Positions 8,656 to 18,869 of a stretch of 64,000 nucleotides of DNA are shown in pieces. The stretch spans positions 1 to 64,000 of the forward strand of contig CANRFT010000005.1 in the NCBI GenBank assembly GCA_947629955.1, given 5' to 3'. The stretch is from an uncultured Oscillospiraceae bacterium (GTDB lineage Bacteria; Bacillota; Clostridia; Oscillospirales; Oscillospiraceae). Position 1 is the stretch's first letter. The number at the start of each line of letters is the position of its first letter. The position numbers and the translations under genes are program-made. Under the pieces are notes generated by a model that was given only the letters and a program-made list of their open reading frames with translations, searched no databases and was not told where the DNA came from.

Positions 8656-9846
8656 TCAGCCCTGCAAAAAAGCCTCCAGCCGGTCCATCCCCTTCTTGAT
8701 GTTCTCCATGGAGGTGGCATAGGACCAGCGGACAAAATTGGGGGCGCCGAAGCCGCTGCAGGGCACGGTGGCCACCAGAGCGTGCTTCAGGAAGGCGGTA
8801 CAGAAGTCGTCGGAGGAGGTGATCTTCTCCCCCTGGATGGTCTTGCCCAGCAGCTTCTCGATGTTCATCATCACGTAGAAGGCGCCCTCGGGCTTGATGC
8901 AGCTGACCCCGTCGATGCTGTTCATCCGCTCCACGATGTAGTTCCGTCGGGCCTCAAAGGCCTGGCGCATATCCTCGATGGTGTCCTGGGGCCCGGTGAG
9001 GGCGGACACGGACGCCGCCTGGGAGATGGCGCAGGGGGAACCGGTGGAGTGGCTCAGGAAGTTGGACATGACCTTTGCCACCTTGGGGTCGGCCATGGCG
9101 AAGCCGATGCGCCAGCCGGTCATGGCGTAGGACTTGGACACGCCGTTGATCACGATGGTGCGCTCCTTCACGTCGTCCCCCAGGGCGGCGATGGAGGTGA
9201 AGGAGGTGCCGTCGTACAGCAGGCCGTAATAGATCTCGTCGGCGATGATGTAGATGTCCTTCTCCACGCAGACCCTGGCGATGGCCTCCAACTCCTCCCT
9301 GCTGTACACCATGCCGGTGGGGTTGGAGGGGTTGTTGAGGATCAGGGCCTTGGTCTTGGGGGTGATGGCGGCGGAGAGCTGCTCGGCGGTCATTTTGAAG
9401 CCGGCGGACTCCTCCGCGGTGACGATGACGGGCACGCCGCCCACCATCTTGATGAGCTCCAGATAGCTGACCCAATAGGGCGCGGGCAGGATCACCTCGT
9501 CGCCGGGGTCCACCAGGGCCCGCAGGGCGATGTAGACGCAGTGCTTGGCGCCGCTGGACACCACCACCTGGCTGGGGGCGTAATCCAGATCGCAGTCCAG
9601 GCGCATCCGGTCGCAGATGGCCTGCTTCAGGGCCACGGTGCCGGAGGCGGGAGTGTACCGGGTGAAGTTGTCGTCGATGGCCTTTTTGCCGGCCTCCTTG
9701 ATAAAGTCCGGGGTGTTGAAGTCGGGCTCGCCGGCTCCGAAGCCCACCACGTCGATGCCGTCCGCCTTCATCTGCTTGGCCAGCGCGTCGATGGCCATGG
9801 TGCTGGACGCCTGCACATGGGCGGCGATATTTGCCAGTTGTTTCAC
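8656..9846 (-). CDS. PLP-dependent aminotransferase class I (aspartate aminotransferase-like), GTG start
   Basis: GAGEPDFNTPDFI, NNPSNPTG, DEIYYGLLYDG, GVSKSYAMTGWRIG motifs; GGAGGG RBS before GTG. Confidence 0.9.
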   Translation of the reverse strand: MKQLANIAAHVQASSTMAIDALAKQMKADGIDVVGFGAGEPDFNTPDFIKEAGKKAIDDNFTRYTPASGTVALKQAICDRMRLDCDLDYAPSQVVVSSGAKHCVYIALRALVDPGDEVILPAPYWVSYLELIKMVGGVPVIVTAEESAGFKMTAEQLSAAITPKTKALILNNPSNPTGMVYSREELEAIARVCVEKDIYIIADEIYYGLLYDGTSFTSIAALGDDVKERTIVINGVSKSYAMTGWRIGFAMADPKVAKVMSNFLSHSTGSPCAISQAASVSALTGPQDTIEDMRQAFEARRNYIVERMNSIDGVSCIKPEGAFYVMMNIEKLLGKTIQGEKITSSDDFCTAFLKHALVATVPCSGFGAPNFVRWSYATSMENIKKGMDRLEAFLQG

Positions 9847-9989
9847 AGTGATCCCTCCAAAACGATTAGGCAGTAAATACTGTTCTTGCACATTATATGA
9901 TTTCTCTTGCAGAAAGGCAAGGACATTTTCCCGGAAAACAAAAGATTTGCAGTTTTGAATAAAACGCCTTGCAAAAACGACAGTTTTTT

Positions 9990-10014
9990 GCCCCGCCTGC
10001 ACAGCAGGCGGGGC
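9990..10014. repeat. GC-rich perfect inverted repeat GCCCCGCCTGC-ACA-GCAGGCGGGGC
   Basis: Read directly; no U-tract on the minus-strand transcript (followed by AAAAAA). Confidence 0.7.
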
Positions 10015-10028
10015 GATTTGGCAGCCAT

Positions 10029-10814
10029 TTATCCCCTCCGGGAGCGCTCGGTGTTCTTTTGATAGAGGAGATACAGCCCCTTGACCAGCAGATCGTGGTC
10101 GAATCTGATCTCCCGGCGGCAGAGGCGGTACAGCTCCGGCAGGGCGGTGCCGGTGGCCACCACGGCGGCGGCGGGGGCGCCGGCGGCCCGCTCCAGCTCC
10201 TCGATGACCCGGTCAAAGGCCCCGCTGTAGCCATACAGCACCCCCGCCCGCATGGCGTCCTCGGTGTTGCGGCCCAGGGGGGTCTCCACCCTGCCCAGGG
10301 CGATCTGGGGCAGCTGGGCCCCGTTGCGGGACAGGGCCTCCAGGGCGATCTCCGCCCCCGGCATGATGGAGCAGCCCTCAAAAGAGCCCTCCCTGAGATA
10401 GGAAAAGCTCACCGCCGTGCGGCAGTTGATGACGATGGCCGGCGTGGGGTACAGCCTGGAGGCCGCCACCGCCGATGCCACGATGTCGCTGCCCAGCTGG
10501 GTGTGCATGTCCGCTTTGATGTTGAGGCCGGTCTTGAGCCCAGCACCCACCGTCAGCGGGGCTTTGCCCGTCAGCCGGGCCAGGGTACGGACGTAAGTCT
10601 GGGTGATAGGGGGCACCACGCTGGACAGGATGGAGCCCTTCACCGCCGACAGTTCCGCCCCGTAGAGCCGGAACACCCCCAGCAGGTCCATGGCGCACCG
10701 GTCGTCGGTCATTTTCGTGTCGGTGTTCAGCCTGGACTGGAAGGACAGCTCCCCGTTTTCGGAGAACAGCGCGATGGTGGTGCTGATATTGCCGATGTCG
10801 ATGGCCAGGATCAT
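10029..10814 (-). CDS. coaX: Type III pantothenate kinase
   Basis: MILAIDIGNISTTIALF, NCRTAVSFSYL motifs. Confidence 0.93.
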   Translation of the reverse strand: MILAIDIGNISTTIALFSENGELSFQSRLNTDTKMTDDRCAMDLLGVFRLYGAELSAVKGSILSSVVPPITQTYVRTLARLTGKAPLTVGAGLKTGLNIKADMHTQLGSDIVASAVAASRLYPTPAIVINCRTAVSFSYLREGSFEGCSIMPGAEIALEALSRNGAQLPQIALGRVETPLGRNTEDAMRAGVLYGYSGAFDRVIEELERAAGAPAAAVVATGTALPELYRLCRREIRFDHDLLVKGLYLLYQKNTERSRRG

Positions 10815-10838
10815 ACGGCCTCTCCCCTTTCCTGTTGC

Positions 10839-11564
10839 TCAGAGGACGGTCACGTCCCCGTCTTCGCTGATCTTCCTCATGGTCCCGTCCTCGATGACCC
10901 ACGCCTCGCCCCGGATCTCCTCCAGGCTATCGTGGAGATAGAGGTATGTCCCGTCAGGGAACACATAGAACCGCCGCCCGAAGCTGTCCGAAAAGGCGAT
11001 CTCCTCGAACACCCGCATCCCGTCCAGGAGATCGTCCTTGATCTCCTGGTAGTGGGGCAGGATCATGGCCTTCGTCAGCCCCAGCCCCGGCAGGAACCGC
11101 TGATAGGCCGGATCGACGGCCTCCCCCGGCAGCTCCGGCTGGGCGTAGACCACTTGGGCGCTGTTCATGGACCCGGCGCTGACGCCCAGGATCACCCCGT
11201 CAAAGCCCGCCAGCAGCTCCCGAAGGCCGATCTCATTGAAAAATCGGTTTTGGGTGGGCACGTGGCCGCCCATGAGGACGATGAAGTCCGCGTTTTTCAC
11301 CAGCTCCTCCGCCCTGTCCTGGCTGCGCCGGTCCAGGACATCCACCCGGGAGAAGCGATAGCCCTCCAGCTTGAAGCTGTCCAGCATACTGCCGGAGTAC
11401 AGGTCGGTCTTGTCGTAGTTGTCCGGCGCGGAGCAGACGATCAGCGTCCGGCAGTTTTGCGGCACCGCGTCCCGCAGGGCGGCGGCAAAGCCGTTGGCGG
11501 GGTTCAGCCTCGGCGAGTCGGGGATATTGTGTTTGCTGGTGAGGAAACAGATCATGTCACTCAT
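10839..11564 (-). CDS. Peptidase E / S51-like, type 1 glutamine amidotransferase-like protein
   Basis: FIVLMGGHVPTQN, GVSAGSMN nucleophile motif. Confidence 0.8.
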   Translation of the reverse strand: MSDMICFLTSKHNIPDSPRLNPANGFAAALRDAVPQNCRTLIVCSAPDNYDKTDLYSGSMLDSFKLEGYRFSRVDVLDRRSQDRAEELVKNADFIVLMGGHVPTQNRFFNEIGLRELLAGFDGVILGVSAGSMNSAQVVYAQPELPGEAVDPAYQRFLPGLGLTKAMILPHYQEIKDDLLDGMRVFEEIAFSDSFGRRFYVFPDGTYLYLHDSLEEIRGEAWVIEDGTMRKISEDGDVTVL

Positions 11565-12024
11565 ACTCCAATTCGTTGCGAAGCTCCATCATCCGCAGCT
11601 CCCAGTTCCGGTCGGTGATGTCCGCGGCGGCGGTGCCCAGCGCCTCGATGATCTTGTCCAGGTGCTCCTGTCCCCGCTCCGGGTGGATGGTCAGATCGGC
11701 GTACACCGCGCCGAGGGTGATATATGCCGTGCTCCAGGCGTCGTGGTTGTAGGGCCAGGAGGCGGCCCGTTCTTCCGGCTCCGGCGCGGCCGCAAGGAAC
11801 GCCTGCTGGAAGGCCCGGAACTCCGCCACGGCGAACCAGTAGTTGCGCTCAACGCCATGGTCCCGATACTCCTCGAAGCAGGTCTGGGCGGCCGCGGCCT
11901 CGTTCTGGGCAAAGCGCAGGGATTCCTCAAAAGCGTTCTGTCGCTCCATTTGCCACAGGCAGAGAAGTACCACGGTCAGGACCGCGAACACAGCGGCTAA
12001 GATGATCGGCAGTCTCTTTTTCAT
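11557..12024 (-). CDS. Hypothetical protein with N-terminal TM anchor
   Basis: MKKRLPIILAAVFAVLTVVLLCLWQ; overlaps next gene start. Confidence 0.6.
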   Translation of the reverse strand: MKKRLPIILAAVFAVLTVVLLCLWQMERQNAFEESLRFAQNEAAAAQTCFEEYRDHGVERNYWFAVAEFRAFQQAFLAAAPEPEERAASWPYNHDAWSTAYITLGAVYADLTIHPERGQEHLDKIIEALGTAAADITDRNWELRMMELRNELEYE

Positions 12025-12197
12025 GGTCTGTCCCTCCAGCGCTGTTTCTGCCCATATTATACAGTATCCGTCAAGAGGTGTCACGCAAAAAATCAGCCCG
12101 CTGCTGGAAACGGGGATGTTAAAACGCGTTGCTTGCGGCAACGGGCAGTTTGGCTTACAATCGTGGTGACAATCAAAGGAAGGAAGGCGATCATCAA

Positions 12198-12707
12198 ATG
12201 CTCAACGAAAACATTAAAGCAATCAGGAAATCAAAAGGGCTTTCACAACAAGAGCTTGCGGTCAAGGTGAACGTCGTGCGGCAGACGGTTTCCAAATGGG
12301 AACAGGGACTGTCCGTTCCCGATTCCGATATGCTGATCTCCCTGTCGGAAGCGCTGGAAACACCCGTCAGCACACTGCTCGGTGAAAATGTCGCCGAACC
12401 GCAAGCTGACGACTTGAAGGCGATTTCCGCGAAACTGGAGGTGATCAATTTGCAGCTCGCACAGGGAAAAACAACAAGGAAACGGATCCTGCACTGGACC
12501 TTTGTCGCGGTATGTGTAGTCACAGCGGCAATTTTCGCGATCTTATTTGTGTTAAACAGTCCCTACCTGAGGTGGGATTACAGCGATCCTCAGACCGCCG
12601 TTCTCGGAACAGCCTTTCATGCGTTGGAATGGCTGTTTTTCAGATTGGCGCCGTTCATCCTGATCGGTGCGGTCATCGGGATTATCCTGACACGAAAGAA
12701 AGAGTGA
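12198..12707 (+). CDS. XRE-family transcriptional regulator with C-terminal TM helices
   Basis: HTH MLNENIKAIRKSKGLSQQELAVKVNVVRQTVSKWEQG; hydrophobic C-term. Confidence 0.85.
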   Translation: MLNENIKAIRKSKGLSQQELAVKVNVVRQTVSKWEQGLSVPDSDMLISLSEALETPVSTLLGENVAEPQADDLKAISAKLEVINLQLAQGKTTRKRILHWTFVAVCVVTAAIFAILFVLNSPYLRWDYSDPQTAVLGTAFHALEWLFFRLAPFILIGAVIGIILTRKKE

Positions 12708-12727
12708 ATCCATCCTATCAAGACGGA

Positions 12728-12760
12728 AAGGACGGTATGGCTGCGGGCCATACCGTCCTT
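12728..12760. terminator. Strong intrinsic terminator between convergent genes
   Basis: AAGGACGGTATGG..CCATACCGTCCTT followed by CTTTCTC. Confidence 0.85.
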
Positions 12761-12782
12761 CTTTCTCATTTTCTTTGCGCGC

Positions 12783-13859
12783 TCAGATATTTCCGCAGAT
12801 GACCTCGCCCATCTTCCTGGTGCCGATGACGTTCTCCCCTGCCTTGGCGATGTCGGCGGTGCGCCAGCCGTCGGCCAGGGTCTTGTCCACCGCCGCCTCG
12901 ATGGCGTCGGCCTCGGCGGCCAGGCGGAAGGAGTAGCGGAACATCATGGCGGCGGACAGGATGGTGGCGATGGGGTTGGCCTTGTCCTGCCCGGCGATGT
13001 CGGGGGCGGAGCCGTGGATGGGCTCGTACAGCGCCGGGGCCCCGTCTCCCATGGAGGCGGAGGGCAGCAGGCCGATGGACCCGGTGACCATGGAGGCCTC
13101 GTCGGAGAGGATGTCGCCGAACATGTTCTCGGTCACCACCACGTCGAACTGGCCGGGGTCACGGACCAGCTGCATGGCGCAGTTGTCCACCAGCACGTCC
13201 TCATAGGCCACATCGGAGTACTCCTCCGCCAGGCGGTGCATGGTGGCCCGCCACAGGCGGCTGGTCTCCAGCACATTGGCCTTGTCCACGCTGGACACCT
13301 TTTTCCGGCGGAGCCGGGCCATCTCAAAGGCACGGCGGCCGATGCGCTCGATCTCCATCTCGGAGTAGGCCATCAGGTCGGTGGCCTCCATCCCCCGGTC
13401 GGCGGTCTGGTACTTTTCCCGCTTGCCGAAGTAGATGCCGCCGGTGAGCTCCCGCACCATCAGCAGGTCGATGCCCTTTTCCGCCGTCTCCTTTTTCAGC
13501 GGGCAGGCCTCGGCCAGGGCGGGCCGGAGGGCGGCGGGCCGCAGATTAGCGTAAAGGCCCAGATCCTTACGGATGGCCAGCAAAGCGGTCTCGGGGCGCT
13601 GCTCGGCGGGCTTGTCGCTGCCCCATTTGGGGCCGCCCACCGCGCCCAGCAGCACCGCGTCGCAGCTCTTGCACAGCTCGGCGGTGCCGTCGGGGTAAGA
13701 CTTGCCCACCGCATCGGTGGCACAGCCGCCCATGAGCACGTCCACATATTCAAAGGTGTGGCCGAACTTCTCCCCCACCCTGTCGATGACCTTTACCGTC
13801 TCGTTCACGATCTCGGGGCCGATGCCGTCCCCCCGGATCAAAGCAATTTTATAGTTCAT
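12783..13859 (-). CDS. leuB: 3-isopropylmalate dehydrogenase
   Basis: RGDGIGPEIV, REKYQT, YEPIHGSAPDIAGQDKANPIATILSAAMM. Confidence 0.95.
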   Translation of the reverse strand: MNYKIALIRGDGIGPEIVNETVKVIDRVGEKFGHTFEYVDVLMGGCATDAVGKSYPDGTAELCKSCDAVLLGAVGGPKWGSDKPAEQRPETALLAIRKDLGLYANLRPAALRPALAEACPLKKETAEKGIDLLMVRELTGGIYFGKREKYQTADRGMEATDLMAYSEMEIERIGRRAFEMARLRRKKVSSVDKANVLETSRLWRATMHRLAEEYSDVAYEDVLVDNCAMQLVRDPGQFDVVVTENMFGDILSDEASMVTGSIGLLPSASMGDGAPALYEPIHGSAPDIAGQDKANPIATILSAAMMFRYSFRLAAEADAIEAAVDKTLADGWRTADIAKAGENVIGTRKMGEVICGNI

Positions 13860-13874
13860 AACAGACTTCCTTTC

Positions 13875-14243
13875 TCACACATCTGCCCAGGAATCAAACC
13901 GCTCCCCGATCTGCGGGTCGTACAGCGGACATCCAAATTCCTGGGTCAGCACGTCCAAAAGGCGATTGATATCCGCCTCCGTCATGCCGTAGCAGTCAAA
14001 ACGGACGAACTGCGGGGTGGTGGACAGCCCAAAGCTGCCTTTTCCAGTCGGGCTTTCGCAGTTGTCCCCGTCGAGCCACTCCCAATCGGAAAACACCGCG
14101 CGGATGCGGCCGCGAATCTCCTCTACCGGGAGTTCCTGAAGACCCACTACCGTATCCCCGTTGGAGAGCAGCGTATAGACCCGCCGGTCGTCGTGGGCTG
14201 CCGCTTTGCTTTTGTACTTCCAAAAGCCATAGTCGGCGCTCAT
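13875..14243 (-). CDS. Hypothetical ~122-aa protein embedded in leu operon
   Basis: Open frame [21 protein letters not shown]...; ATGA overlap with leuD stop. Confidence 0.75.
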   Translation of the reverse strand: MSADYGFWKYKSKAAAHDDRRVYTLLSNGDTVVGLQELPVEEIRGRIRAVFSDWEWLDGDNCESPTGKGSFGLSTTPQFVRFDCYGMTEADINRLLDVLTQEFGCPLYDPQIGERFDSWADV

Positions 14244-14725
14244 TTCGCTACCCCTCTCGCTTTCAAGGACTTGAGCAGCCCGCCGTTCTCGATGATCACG
14301 TTGACAAACTCCGGAAACGGAGCCGCCTGGAAGGTCTGTCCCGTGGTCTCGTTGACGATGACGCCGGTGCTGAAGTCCACGGACACCTTGTCCCCGGCGC
14401 TGATGCCGTCCACCGCTTCGGGGCACTCCATGATGGGGAATCCGATGTTGATGGCGTTGCGGTAGAAGATGCGGGCAAAGCTCTTGGCGATGACGCACTT
14501 CACGCCGCAGGCCTTGATGGCCAGGGGCGCGTGCTCTCGGCTGGAGCCGCAGCCGAAGTTGCTGCCTCCCACCACGATGTCCCCCGTCTCCACCGTGGAG
14601 GCGAAATCGGCGTCGATGTCCTCCATGCAGTGGGAGGCCAGGGACTTCTCGTCGGGGGCGTTCAGATAGCGGGCGGGGATGATGACGTCGGTATCCACGT
14701 TGTCGCCGTACTTGTAAATTTTCAT
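14240..14725 (-). CDS. leuD: 3-isopropylmalate dehydratase small subunit
   Basis: [31 protein letters not shown]. Confidence 0.95.
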   Translation of the reverse strand: MKIYKYGDNVDTDVIIPARYLNAPDEKSLASHCMEDIDADFASTVETGDIVVGGSNFGCGSSREHAPLAIKACGVKCVIAKSFARIFYRNAINIGFPIMECPEAVDGISAGDKVSVDFSTGVIVNETTGQTFQAAPFPEFVNVIIENGGLLKSLKARGVAK

Positions 14726-14740
14726 TCCTTTACACCTCCG

Positions 14741-16000
14741 TCAGACAGTGGCCGGGTCGGTGATGACGCCGGTGAGGGCCGTGGCCGCCGCCACCGCGGG
14801 GCTGGCCAGGATGATCATGGAGCTGGTGGGGCCCATGCGGCCCACAAAGTTCCGGTTGGTGGTGGACACCGCCCACTCGTTGTCGCTGAGCACGCCCATG
14901 TGGCCGCCCAGGCAGGGTCCGCAGGTGGGGGTGGACACCGCCGCGCCAGCCTGGATGAAGTCCGCGATGAGCCCCTCGGCCATGGCGTCCAGGTAGATCT
15001 GCTGGGTGGCGGGGATGACGATGCACCGCACCCCGTCGGCCACCTTCCTGCCCCGGAGGATGGCGGCGGCCTCCCGCAGGTCCTTCAGCCGCCCGTTGGT
15101 GCAGGAGCCGATGACCACCTGCTGGACCGGCATACCGGCGGCCTCGTCCACCGTTTTGGTGTTCTCGGGCAGATGGGGCAGGGCCACCGTGGGCCGCAGG
15201 GCGGACAGGTCGATGGTGACCTCCCGGGCGTACACCGCGTCAGGGTCGGCCTCAAAGGCCGTCCAGGGGCGCTCTACCCTGCCCTTTAAGTAGTCGATCG
15301 TCTTGTCGTCCACCGGGAAGATGCCGTTCTTGGCCCCGGCTTCGATGGCCATGTTGCAGATGGTGAACCGGTCGTCCATCTCCAGCGCGGCCACGCCGTC
15401 GCCGCAGAACTCCAGAGACTGATACAGCGCCCCGTCCACCCCGATCATGCCGATCAAGTGGAGCACCACGTCCTTGCCGCTGACGAACTTGTTCAGTCTG
15501 CCGGTCAGGTTCACCTTGATGGCGGAGGGCACCTTGAACCAGGCGAGGCCGGTGGCCATGCCGGCGGCCATGTCGGTGGAGCCCACGCCGGTGGAGAAGG
15601 CCCCCAGAGCGCCGTAGGTGCAGGTGTGGGAGTCGGCGCCGATGATGACCTCGCCGGGGGCGGTGAGGCCCTGCTCGGGCAGGAGGGCGTGCTCCACCCC
15701 CATCTGGCCCACATCGTAGAAGTGGGTGATCTCATGCTGTTTGGCGAAGCCCCGGCAGACGGCGCACAGCTGGGCGGACTTGATGTCCTTGCAGGGGGTG
15801 GAGTGGTCCAGCACGATGGCGATCCTGTCCCTGTCGAACACCGAGGACAGCCCCGCCTTGTTGAACTCCGTGATGGCCACCGGGGTGGTGATGTCGTTGC
15901 CCAGCACCAGGTCCAGCTTCCCCTCGATGAGCTGACCGGCCTCCACGGAGGCCAGGCCGGCGGACCGAGCCAGGATCTTCTGGGTCATGGTCATTCCCAT
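14741..16000 (-). CDS. leuC: 3-isopropylmalate dehydratase large subunit
   Basis: [52 protein letters not shown]. Confidence 0.95.
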   Translation of the reverse strand: MGMTMTQKILARSAGLASVEAGQLIEGKLDLVLGNDITTPVAITEFNKAGLSSVFDRDRIAIVLDHSTPCKDIKSAQLCAVCRGFAKQHEITHFYDVGQMGVEHALLPEQGLTAPGEVIIGADSHTCTYGALGAFSTGVGSTDMAAGMATGLAWFKVPSAIKVNLTGRLNKFVSGKDVVLHLIGMIGVDGALYQSLEFCGDGVAALEMDDRFTICNMAIEAGAKNGIFPVDDKTIDYLKGRVERPWTAFEADPDAVYAREVTIDLSALRPTVALPHLPENTKTVDEAAGMPVQQVVIGSCTNGRLKDLREAAAILRGRKVADGVRCIVIPATQQIYLDAMAEGLIADFIQAGAAVSTPTCGPCLGGHMGVLSDNEWAVSTTNRNFVGRMGPTSSMIILASPAVAAATALTGVITDPATV

Positions 16001-16103
16001 GGAAAGATTCCTCCTTCAAATTCAGGTGGCTACAGTATGTCAAATAACTTGCGCAAAGAATGTAAAGTGTGATACAATCTCAGAAAAAAGCGAGGTGTTA
16101 TTT

Positions 16104-16715
16104 GTGGCCATTTGGGACGCCCTGGCCGAAGGGCGAACTCCAAGGCGCTATCGGGCCGGACAGGTCGTCTATCTCCAGGGGACGATGCCGGACCGGTTCT
16201 ATTATCTCATCTCCGGCGCGGTACGCAGTTTTATCAGCACAGAGGACGGCGGGGAGCGGGTGCTCACCGTCCACCGGAGCGGCGACCTCATGGGCGAGGC
16301 CTCGTTTTTCGACGGCTGCCCCAGGGTCACCTCCGCTATGGCGCTGGAGGACTGCCTGATCCTCCCCATCGACCAGGGGCAGCTGGACGCCGCCTTTCAG
16401 CGCCACCCGGAGCTGGCCCTGCCCATGCTCCAATACCTTGCCAGAACGGTGCGCATCCTGTCCGACCACGTGGACCGCTCCGCCCTCCCCGCACCCCGGC
16501 GGGTGGCCCGGTGGCTGCTGGATCAGCCGGCGGACGGGGCCGGCGCCATCCGCTGCACCCATGAGTCCCTGGGTCAGGCGGTGGGCCTGTCCCGTGTGAC
16601 GGTGAGCCGGGTGCTGGGCCAGATGGCGGCGGAGGGGATCATAAAACTGGGCTACCGGGCGGTGACGGTGCTGGACCGCGCCGCGCTGGAATCGCTGGCC
16701 CAAGCGGAAAAATGA
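16104..16715 (+). CDS. Crp/Fnr-family transcriptional regulator, GTG start
   Basis: cNMP-binding fold AGQVVYLQGTMPDRFYYLISGAV; C-term HTH THESLGQAVGLSRVTVSRVLGQM. Confidence 0.85.
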   Translation: MAIWDALAEGRTPRRYRAGQVVYLQGTMPDRFYYLISGAVRSFISTEDGGERVLTVHRSGDLMGEASFFDGCPRVTSAMALEDCLILPIDQGQLDAAFQRHPELALPMLQYLARTVRILSDHVDRSALPAPRRVARWLLDQPADGAGAIRCTHESLGQAVGLSRVTVSRVLGQMAAEGIIKLGYRAVTVLDRAALESLAQAEK

Positions 16716-16721
16716 ATGATC

Positions 16722-17204
16722 CTATGCGTGTAGTTCCTCAATATACCGCTGCATACGCTCTGTTACCAATTCGGCTTTTTTCATTGCGACCAGTTCATCT
16801 CTGCTTACCCACCTGTATGCGACAGTTTCGCCCGCCTGAAGTGTCACAGCGTTCTTTTCGCAATTCGTCACACAAAGAAATTCAACATAGATGGTATCCT
16901 GTGTGACTGCCCGTCCAACCTCGGTCAGCGTATCAGACTGTATTCCCGTTTCCTCCCGGAGTTCCCTGATGGCGCACTCTAAAGCCGTTTCATTCCGCAA
17001 GGCGGAACCCCCCGCCGTAGCTTCCCATAAGCCGCCGAAGTGCTTGCGCGGATCGCGCTGCATCAGCAGGTAGCTGCCGTCCGCATGCCTGACGATAATA
17101 TCGCAGACCAAGTGGAGAAAGCCATTTGGGATCTTTTCGCCGCGGATCAATGTCACCCCTTGTACTTTGCGGCCGTCTCTGTCATAGGCATCCCACAGCT
17201 CCAT
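16722..17204 (-). CDS. NUDIX hydrolase
   Basis: GGSALRNETALECAIRELREETGI Nudix box. Confidence 0.9.
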   Translation of the reverse strand: MELWDAYDRDGRKVQGVTLIRGEKIPNGFLHLVCDIIVRHADGSYLLMQRDPRKHFGGLWEATAGGSALRNETALECAIRELREETGIQSDTLTEVGRAVTQDTIYVEFLCVTNCEKNAVTLQAGETVAYRWVSRDELVAMKKAELVTERMQRYIEELHA

Positions 17205-17547
17205 GCGTTTCCTCCTCCACATAATTCTCCGTCTGCCCTTCCGGCTCCCACCGGCACCGCTCCAGGTCCGCCGTCCCGTCAGGCCGGAAGGGCACCCCCT
17301 CCGCCTCCAGGAGGGCCCGCTGGGTGCCCGGCGCATAGGTATCGAAGGCGGCCTTGGTGCCGCCGAACCGGTCCACCACCCGGTGGCAGGGCACGCCGTT
17401 CCCATCCGGGCAGGAGGCCATGGCATAGCCCACTACCCGGCTGCCCCGGGGCATCCCGGCCATGCGGGCGATCTGCCCGTAGGTGGCAACGCTCCCCTCG
17501 GGGACGCGCCGGACGATCTCGTAGATCCGCTCAAATGTGCCGCTCAT
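17182..17547 (-). CDS. MGMT-family methyltransferase-like protein
   Basis: VPEGSVATYGQIARMAG, NGVPCHRVVDRFG (Cys-type PCHRV). Confidence 0.88.
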   Translation of the reverse strand: MSGTFERIYEIVRRVPEGSVATYGQIARMAGMPRGSRVVGYAMASCPDGNGVPCHRVVDRFGGTKAAFDTYAPGTQRALLEAEGVPFRPDGTADLERCRWEPEGQTENYVEEETHGAVGCL

Positions 17548-17565
17548 GAGAAACCTCCCGAAAGA

Positions 17566-17600
17566 CAGAGGCCCCGGAGCCTTACGGCTCCAGGGCCTCT
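17566..17600 (-). terminator. Hairpin immediately 3' of tRNA-Arg
   Basis: GAGGCCCTGGAGCC-GTAA-GGCTCCGGGGCCTC then TGTCTTTC on minus strand. Confidence 0.65.
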
Positions 17601-17676
17601 GGTACGGCAGAAGGGACTCGAACCCCCGACCTACTGGTTCGTAGCCAGTCACTCTATCCAGCTGAGCTACTGCCGC
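17600..17676 (-). tRNA. tRNA-Arg (anticodon ACG), CCA encoded
   Basis: GCGGCAGTAGCTCAGCTGGATAGAGTGACTGGCTACGAACCAGTAGGTCGGGGGTTCGAGTCCCTTCTGCCGTACCA; cloverleaf arms identifiable. Confidence 0.95.
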
Positions 17677-17756
17677 GTGTCTCGCTTGACAGCTTAAACA
17701 GAATAGCACACCTTACCCGGAAATGCAAGCTGTTTTTTCGCAATTACAAAAAAATT

Positions 17757-17795
17757 TTTCCGAAGGGACCCGCTGCGACCGGCGGGCCCCTTCGG
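17757..17795 (-). terminator. Terminator of SLH-domain gene
   Basis: CCGAAGGGGCCCGC..GCGGGTCCCTTCGG AAAAATTTTTTT on minus strand. Confidence 0.75.
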
Positions 17796-17801
17796 TTGTA
17801 T

Positions 17802-18869
17802 TCAGCCCGAGACCTTTTGACAGTAGTTCATCAGGATCCCGGCGGCCTCCGCACGGGTGGTCTCTTTCTGAGGCAGCAGCTTCTTTTCATTGTTGCCCTG
17901 GAATATCCCCGCGGCTACCGCCCAGCGCATGCCCTCCTGAGCCCATCCATCGGTATCCGCCCCGTCGGCAAAGCCGTCCAGACCGGCGCTGGCGCTCACA
18001 TCCAGGCCCCGGTACTTGGCGAAGCCGTACAGAATGACCGCTGTCTGCTCCCGGGTCATAGGGTCGTTCGGCGCAAAGGTAGTTGCGTTATATCCGTTGA
18101 CGATGTGGTTGTTGGCCGCCCAGGTGACGGCATCTTCATACCAGATCCCACTGGGGACATCGCTGAACCGTGTGCCGCCGGACACAGAAGGCGAGCCCGC
18201 CTCATGGTAAAGGATCATCACAAACATGGCCCGGCTGGTGGTCATATCCGGCGAGAAAGTGGAGCCGTCTCCTGTCCCATCTATGGTGCCTCGCTCATAC
18301 GCAAATTCCACCGCGTCGTAGTACCACGCGCCCGCCGGCACATCGGTAAAGGGGAGCCGCGGCCGGACCTCCCCCCCGCCGGGATCGGTCCGCCAGGTCC
18401 CCTCCGCCAGCCACTGGGCCGCGGCGGTGACAGAGACCTTGGCCTCCCCGTCCGCGATATAGCGGTGCCCGGCGGTGAGGGCGCCGCCCACGACCAACTC
18501 CCGGCCGGCTGTGGCGTCGACGAGCACGCCGCTGCTGAGGATGCCCGTGCCGGAGGTCCAAAACAGGCCGGCCCCGGAGGCCAGGGTCAACGCGTCCCCC
18601 TTGTCGCTGCCCTGGGCGGTAAAGCCCAGCGTGGTGCGCCAGGCGCCGGCGGCGCCTGTAAAGTATCGGTCCATCCCGGAGAGCGCCGCGTTCAGCAGCG
18701 GCTGGGAGGCCAGCTCGACGCTGTCCCTGACGACGGCGGACAGCCTGGGCCGGTAGGTGTCCTCCAGATAGCTCCGGGAGATCAGCGTGTCGCCGGAGGC
18801 GGAGACTGGGGTGATCAGCGCCGCGGACAAGCCCAGCGCCAGCAGATATCTGACGGTATGTTGTTTCAT
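17802..18869 (-). CDS. S-layer homology (SLH) domain protein
   Basis: Signal peptide; SLH motifs FTDVPAGAWYYDAVEFAYERGTIDGTGDGSTFSPDMTTSRAMF and FSDVPSGIWYEDAVTWAANNHIVNGYNATTFAPNDPMTREQTAVILYGFA. Confidence 0.9.
   Translation of the reverse strand: MKQHTVRYLLALGLSAALITPVSASGDTLISRSYLEDTYRPRLSAVVRDSVELASQPLLNAALSGMDRYFTGAAGAWRTTLGFTAQGSDKGDALTLASGAGLFWTSGTGILSSGVLVDATAGRELVVGGALTAGHRYIADGEAKVSVTAAAQWLAEGTWRTDPGGGEVRPRLPFTDVPAGAWYYDAVEFAYERGTIDGTGDGSTFSPDMTTSRAMFVMILYHEAGSPSVSGGTRFSDVPSGIWYEDAVTWAANNHIVNGYNATTFAPNDPMTREQTAVILYGFAKYRGLDVSASAGLDGFADGADTDGWAQEGMRWAVAAGIFQGNNEKKLLPQKETTRAEAAGILMNYCQKVSG

Noticed and set aside
16001-16103. T-box/leucine leader upstream of leuC
   Set aside because: About 100 bp shared with a divergent regulator; no T-box sequence or specifier hairpin seen
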